A stretch of 64,000 nt of DNA, from NCBI GenBank assembly GCA_021776375.1, contig JAJFGA010000028.1, positions 40,578 through 104,577 of the forward strand, read 5' to 3'. Made by a program: the position numbers and the translations under genes. Under the pieces are notes generated by a model. The model worked only from the letters and a program-made list of their open reading frames with translations. It had not been told where the DNA came from and did no database searches. Below are positions 60,787 to 64,000 of this stretch, in pieces; position 1 is the stretch's first letter; every line of letters starts with the position of its first letter. This stretch comes from Hyphococcus sp. (GTDB lineage: Bacteria; Pseudomonadota; Alphaproteobacteria; Caulobacterales; Parvularculaceae).

Positions 60787-61944
60787 ATGAGCGCTCTCAG
60801 CGCTCTCAGCGCTCTCAGCGCGCTCAGGCGCAGTTTGTTTTTAATCTCTATGCCAATGGCATTCATCGCCTTCGCTCTGCCGCTGCGTGCGGAAGATTTG
60901 GGCGCCACTGGTTTTCAAATTGGCCTTCTCTTTAGCCTTTTTACCGGGTCCGTTTTTGTGCTGCGTCCTATGATTGGTTTCGGATTGGACAGGTTTGGCC
61001 GCAGGCCATTTTTTATCGCGGCAATGCTGTTTTATTTCGCCGCCAATCTCGCTTATGCGATGAGTGGCACCCTTGAAACGCTTTATGTCGCGCGCCTGAT
61101 CCAAGGAGTTGGGTTTGCAACGCTTTCCATAACGACCGTCACAATTATTGCTGATCTGACCGAGCATGAGGGCCGCGCTGAGGCGATGGGAGGGAATATC
61201 GCCAGCCAGTCGCGCGGCGGAATGGCTGGAGGGTTTATAGGGTTTAGCCTGGTGGGCATGTTGCCGCTTCATGCTTGGGTATATTCGTTTTCAACCTATA
61301 CCATCGTTGCTATGCTGGCGTTCTTGTTTGCCTATCGGGCTATCCCGGAAACGCGGATCGGTGATCATCAATCCCCCGAAAAGAGCCGCTTTAAATTTCC
61401 TGCAAAACATTATCGGATATTGGTGATAATCTTTTTTGCAGCCTTCGCCGGCGCCGTCATTGATCCCTATTATCTGATTTATCTGCGCGAGCGGTTTGAT
61501 TTAGAGTTGTACTGGTTGGCGGTCGCGTTTTTACCGATCGGTCTTTCCTCCGCTATTTTGCCGCCTTTGCTCGGCCGGATAACACGCTGGCAAAGGCGGC
61601 CGATTATCGTCAGTGTAGGTCTTTTATTCGCTGGCGGCCTATACGCGTCGATACCGCATGTCAGCTCTCTGGTCTGGGTCATAGTTGCGTTCACTGGGGC
61701 GTCGATAGGGCGGGTGCTTACGGAATTAACGAAGGATGCCTGGATTGGGGACATTTCGGGGACTCACACTGCGGGGCGAACTTTCGGGATTGCCGCGCTT
61801 GCAGCTGGCTTGGGCGCGACTTCCGGGCCGCTGGTCGGCGGGTTGGTTTATGATGCGCTAGGCCAGATATATGTATTCTACATCGCCGCGAGCGTTATGT
61901 CGGCCGCAATCTATCTTGCGCTTACATTCCGCTCCACGTCATAG
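60787..61944 (+). CDS. Major facilitator superfamily transporter
   Basis: 385 residues with about twelve membrane helices. The loop 2-3 motif GFGLDRFGRRPFFIAAMLFY matches MFS motif A; RLIQGVGFATLSITTVTIIA is motif B-like. Similar proteins are called drug or metabolite exporters, but the substrate is not readable. The N terminus is (SAL)4-like, encoded by tandem 9-base repeats, so the true start could be ATG 60787 or an internal site after the repeats. Weak ribosome-binding site. Confidence 0.87.
   Translation: MSALSALSALSALRRSLFLISMPMAFIAFALPLRAEDLGATGFQIGLLFSLFTGSVFVLRPMIGFGLDRFGRRPFFIAAMLFYFAANLAYAMSGTLETLYVARLIQGVGFATLSITTVTIIADLTEHEGRAEAMGGNIASQSRGGMAGGFIGFSLVGMLPLHAWVYSFSTYTIVAMLAFLFAYRAIPETRIGDHQSPEKSRFKFPAKHYRILVIIFFAAFAGAVIDPYYLIYLRERFDLELYWLAVAFLPIGLSSAILPPLLGRITRWQRRPIIVSVGLLFAGGLYASIPHVSSLVWVIVAFTGASIGRVLTELTKDAWIGDISGTHTAGRTFGIAALAAGLGATSGPLVGGLVYDALGQIYVFYIAASVMSAAIYLALTFRSTS
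60790..60825 (+). repeat. Four tandem 9-base repeats at the start of the MFS gene
   Basis: AGCGCTCTC repeated three times, then AGCGCGCTC, immediately after the ATG. The unit is a multiple of three, so gain or loss would change the N-terminal length by three residues without a frameshift. AGCGCT is itself a palindrome. Confidence 0.9.
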
Positions 61945-61958
61945 GCGAGAAGTGCAGA

Positions 61959-62987
61959 TTAGCGCTCCGTCAGTTTAAATTCTATCCGTCGGTTTTGCGC
62001 CAGGGCGGCTGAAGAAAAGCCGGAGACCAGAGGCGATGCGGAGCCGGAACCGGTCGCCAGCAATCGGCGGGGCGTAACGCCGCGGCTGATTAGGTATTGA
62101 ACCACGGAAATGGCGCGTTGTGCGGATAGGTCGAGATTGGAATCGAACTGTGCGCGGCAGGATGGGCCGAGCGGCGAGGCGTCCGCATGGCCGTCCACGC
62201 GCAACACCCAGTTCACTTCGGTTGGAATTTCGCCGCGAATATCGATCAGCGCGTCGGCAAGTTTATTGAGTTCGAGCTTGCCAGCCTCGCCAATCGTCGC
62301 TGAGCACGGGCCGAACAATATGTCGCTTTCAAAAATAAACCGGTCGCCAACAACGCGCACATCGGTGCGCTCGCCGAGCGCTTTACGCAGCGCTTCGAAG
62401 AAGCGCGAGCGCACTTCTTGTAATTCCTGCACCTTGCGGGCGAGCGCGGCATTAAGGCGGGTCGAAAGGTTTTCAATCTGCACCTGCTGTTCGCGGTCTT
62501 TCGCCTCGGCTGCATCAAGCGCATCCTGAAGGCTGGCCAACTGCCGGCGCAGGGCGGCGATCTGAGCGTTTAATGTCGCTAACTCGCTCTTTTGCTGGTC
62601 AGAAAGGGCTTTTTCCGCCTCCAGTTCTTCGGCTGAGGCCGCGACGAGGGACTGGCTGGTCGCCAGCGATGCACTCAGCCCGGCAAGCTCTTCGTTCTTC
62701 TGTGCGATCGTATCTTCCAGGGACAACACTTGCGCCGTCAATCTTTGCCGCTCGCTGGCGGCCAAGCCAAGCTGGTCATTGAGAGAATTAATTTGTGCAA
62801 TCAGCCGTGCCAACTCGTCATCTTTTGACGCCAGCTCGTCCTTGACGCTTTGCAGCCTGTCACCGAGGTAGAATTGCGCGACCACGAAAATCGACAGGAT
62901 AAACATCAGCACAAGGAGCAGCGTTGAGAGTGCGTCAACAAATCCTGGCCAGATATTGGCCTCACCTCTTGCTCGCCTGCGGGCCAC
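61959..62987 (-). CDS. MotB-like protein: membrane anchor, long coiled coil, OmpA domain
   Basis: 342 residues. One N-terminal membrane helix (about 18-42, ALSTLLLVLMFILSIFVVAQ), a coiled coil of about 150 residues (about 45-200, repeated QINSLNDQL, LSLEDTIAQKNEEL, AQIAALRRQLASLQDAL), and a C-terminal OmpA peptidoglycan-binding domain (about 230-340, RVDGHADASPLGPSCRAQFD, LSAQRAISVVQYLISRGVTP, NRRIEFKLTER). Paired with the MotA-like gene 4 bases upstream, it should be the peptidoglycan-anchored stator of an ion-driven inner-membrane complex. This is not the flagellar MotB: no flagellar genes are near and the coiled coil is much longer. Confidence 0.88.
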   Translation of the reverse strand: MARRRARGEANIWPGFVDALSTLLLVLMFILSIFVVAQFYLGDRLQSVKDELASKDDELARLIAQINSLNDQLGLAASERQRLTAQVLSLEDTIAQKNEELAGLSASLATSQSLVAASAEELEAEKALSDQQKSELATLNAQIAALRRQLASLQDALDAAEAKDREQQVQIENLSTRLNAALARKVQELQEVRSRFFEALRKALGERTDVRVVGDRFIFESDILFGPCSATIGEAGKLELNKLADALIDIRGEIPTEVNWVLRVDGHADASPLGPSCRAQFDSNLDLSAQRAISVVQYLISRGVTPRRLLATGSGSASPLVSGFSSAALAQNRRIEFKLTER

Positions 62988-62991
62988 GGGG

Positions 62992-63942
62992 CTACTTCCC
63001 GCCGCCGACGCGGATCAGCGTGCGGTTCAGCGCTCGAATTTCGTCTTTAAGCTCTGCGTTCTGTCCCGCCAGCGCCTTAATCTGGGTTTCAGTATTGGCG
63101 GCGAGCGCGGCTTCAAGGTTATAGATGGCGCCGGCGAGGTCGTCATCGCCGCCTTCGGTAGTGAGGTTAGATCCGTCGCGTGATTTGGCGCGGACAGTTT
63201 CGGTCATTCCGGCGAGCCAGTCTTCAAGGTCGGTGTAGAACCGATTTTGCGCCTGGCCGGCCTGTAGATCGAGAAAGCCGACAACAAGGCTGCCGCCAAG
63301 CCCGAACAGGGATGATGAAAACGCGGTACCCATGCCTGAGAGCGGTTCGCGTAAATTCGTGATCAGTTGCGCGACCGCATCTTCTGCAGCGACGCCGACG
63401 GTGGCCAGCCCGTTGATCGTGTTGGCGACCGCATTGACGGTTTCCAAAAGCCCCCAGAATGTGCCGAGGAGACCCAAAAACACCAGAAGGTTCATCAGAT
63501 AACGTCCAAGTTCGCGGCCCTCATCCATCCGGGTGCCGATGGAATCGAGAATGGCGCGGCTAGATTCCGGCGACAGTCGCGATGATCTTGTGTCGGCGTC
63601 GAGGAGGAGCTTTGACATGGCGCTGATAAGCGTCGGCGGCCGCGGCATGCGCGCGCGCGCCGGGTCAACGGATTCGCGGAAAGATTCCACCCAGCGCACC
63701 GCCGGTGCGATGACCCCGGCTTGGCGCAGATTATAAATTATGCCGACGGCGAGAACGCCGAGGATCAGACCGTTAAGCGCCGGGTTGGCGTTAAAGGCGT
63801 CAATTAAAAGCGATGTAGGCTGTGGGCTTAAAGGCGAGAGATAGTAAACCACCGCGCCAACAACCAATAAGAACATTAACATGTTCAAGATGTATCGGCC
63901 TGGCCTGACAAATTTGACCGAACGTTCCAGTGAGCGCGCCAT
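62992..63942 (-). CDS. MotA/TolQ/ExbB-like proton-channel protein
   Basis: 316 residues with membrane helices at about 18-36, 55-75, 150-170 and 190-215. MotA/ExbB features: LMNLLVFLGLLGTFWGLLET, ANTINGLATVGVAAEDAVAQ, and LREPLSGMGTAFSSSLFGLG. A C-terminal helix follows (ALAANTETQIKALAGQNAEL). It should form the ion channel with the OmpA-domain protein. This pair is conserved in alphaproteobacteria outside flagellar loci; its cellular task is not established. The remaining bases to the window end hold no gene. Confidence 0.9.
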   Translation of the reverse strand: MARSLERSVKFVRPGRYILNMLMFLLVVGAVVYYLSPLSPQPTSLLIDAFNANPALNGLILGVLAVGIIYNLRQAGVIAPAVRWVESFRESVDPARARMPRPPTLISAMSKLLLDADTRSSRLSPESSRAILDSIGTRMDEGRELGRYLMNLLVFLGLLGTFWGLLETVNAVANTINGLATVGVAAEDAVAQLITNLREPLSGMGTAFSSSLFGLGGSLVVGFLDLQAGQAQNRFYTDLEDWLAGMTETVRAKSRDGSNLTTEGGDDDLAGAIYNLEAALAANTETQIKALAGQNAELKDEIRALNRTLIRVGGGK

Positions 63943-64000
63943 GAAATCCCCTACAACTACAAAACCCCAGCGACGCCCTAGCTTAATTCAAAAACAGGGC

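Noticed and set aside
61959..63942. Zorya defence system (ZorA/ZorB-like motor)
   Set aside because: Channel and OmpA-domain proteins are present, but no ZorC, ZorD or ZorE gene is next to them on the visible side. The pair fits the common alphaproteobacterial housekeeping type.

Overview
The window is chromosomal DNA of an alphaproteobacterium. The evidence is gene content: a ctaC/ctaD/ctaB/ctaG/ctaE/SURF1 aa3-oxidase cluster, argH-lptM-lysA, etfB-etfA, ftsEX, a TIGR02302 protein, DUF2125, DUF1203 and DUF983 genes, and a MotA-like/OmpA-like pair. An aerobic, non-parasitic member near the Hyphomonadales/Parvularculales would fit, but the sequence does not fix the genus. Most of the window is GC-rich housekeeping DNA with tightly packed operons.

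Layout. 1-3190: pheS end, a DUF302 gene, pheT and a tRNA-Thr(CGT). 3191-12510: a visibly AT-richer block with long intergenic spaces. It holds a secreted metallo-beta-lactamase-fold enzyme facing an Lrp/AsnC regulator, a secreted NTF2-like protein, an ECF sigma/anti-sigma pair, a subtilase with a huge acidic repeat region, an Ala/Glu-repeat secreted protein and an outer-membrane barrel, closed by a strong terminator. 12543-16204: a DUF4956/YjiK-like pair, a CotH-like protein and a Shelph phosphatase. 16353-22339: BCCT transporter, ArsR-SRPBCC-membrane operon, TPR lipoprotein, M17 aminopeptidase, MarR regulator. 22352-26452 (minus): ftsE-ftsX-ydcF-plsC-DUF2125. 26545-35204: zinc-ribbon protein, hpt, TIGR02302, argH-lptM-lysA, tlpA. 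35361-51104: lipoprotein, dodecin, hbd, etfBA, a large secreted cysteine-peptidase-like protein, SPFH-NfeD, several small membrane proteins, gluQRS, tldD. 51337-60180: cytochrome oxidase cluster. 60318-63942: DUF2306, MFS, MotB-like and MotA-like genes.

Best candidate for an undescribed system: the ECF regulon at 5999-11964. Three sites match GGGAAT-N16-(A/C)CGTC with identical spacing. Two lie head to head between the sigma gene and the subtilase gene (7304-7330 minus, 7339-7365 plus). The third (9911-9937) precedes the Ala/Glu-repeat protein and barrel operon. The sigma factor therefore probably controls itself, its anti-sigma factor, the subtilase, the repeat protein and the barrel. All three target products are exported, and two carry long acidic low-complexity regions. 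This looks like a self-contained envelope or surface module.

Secondary points: a truncated haemoglobin and two tandemly duplicated small membrane proteins inside the oxidase cluster, and several tiny genes (lptM, a 51-residue protein overlapping ctaB, a HIG1 protein) that are easily missed. All functional calls come from reading motifs. No database search was run.
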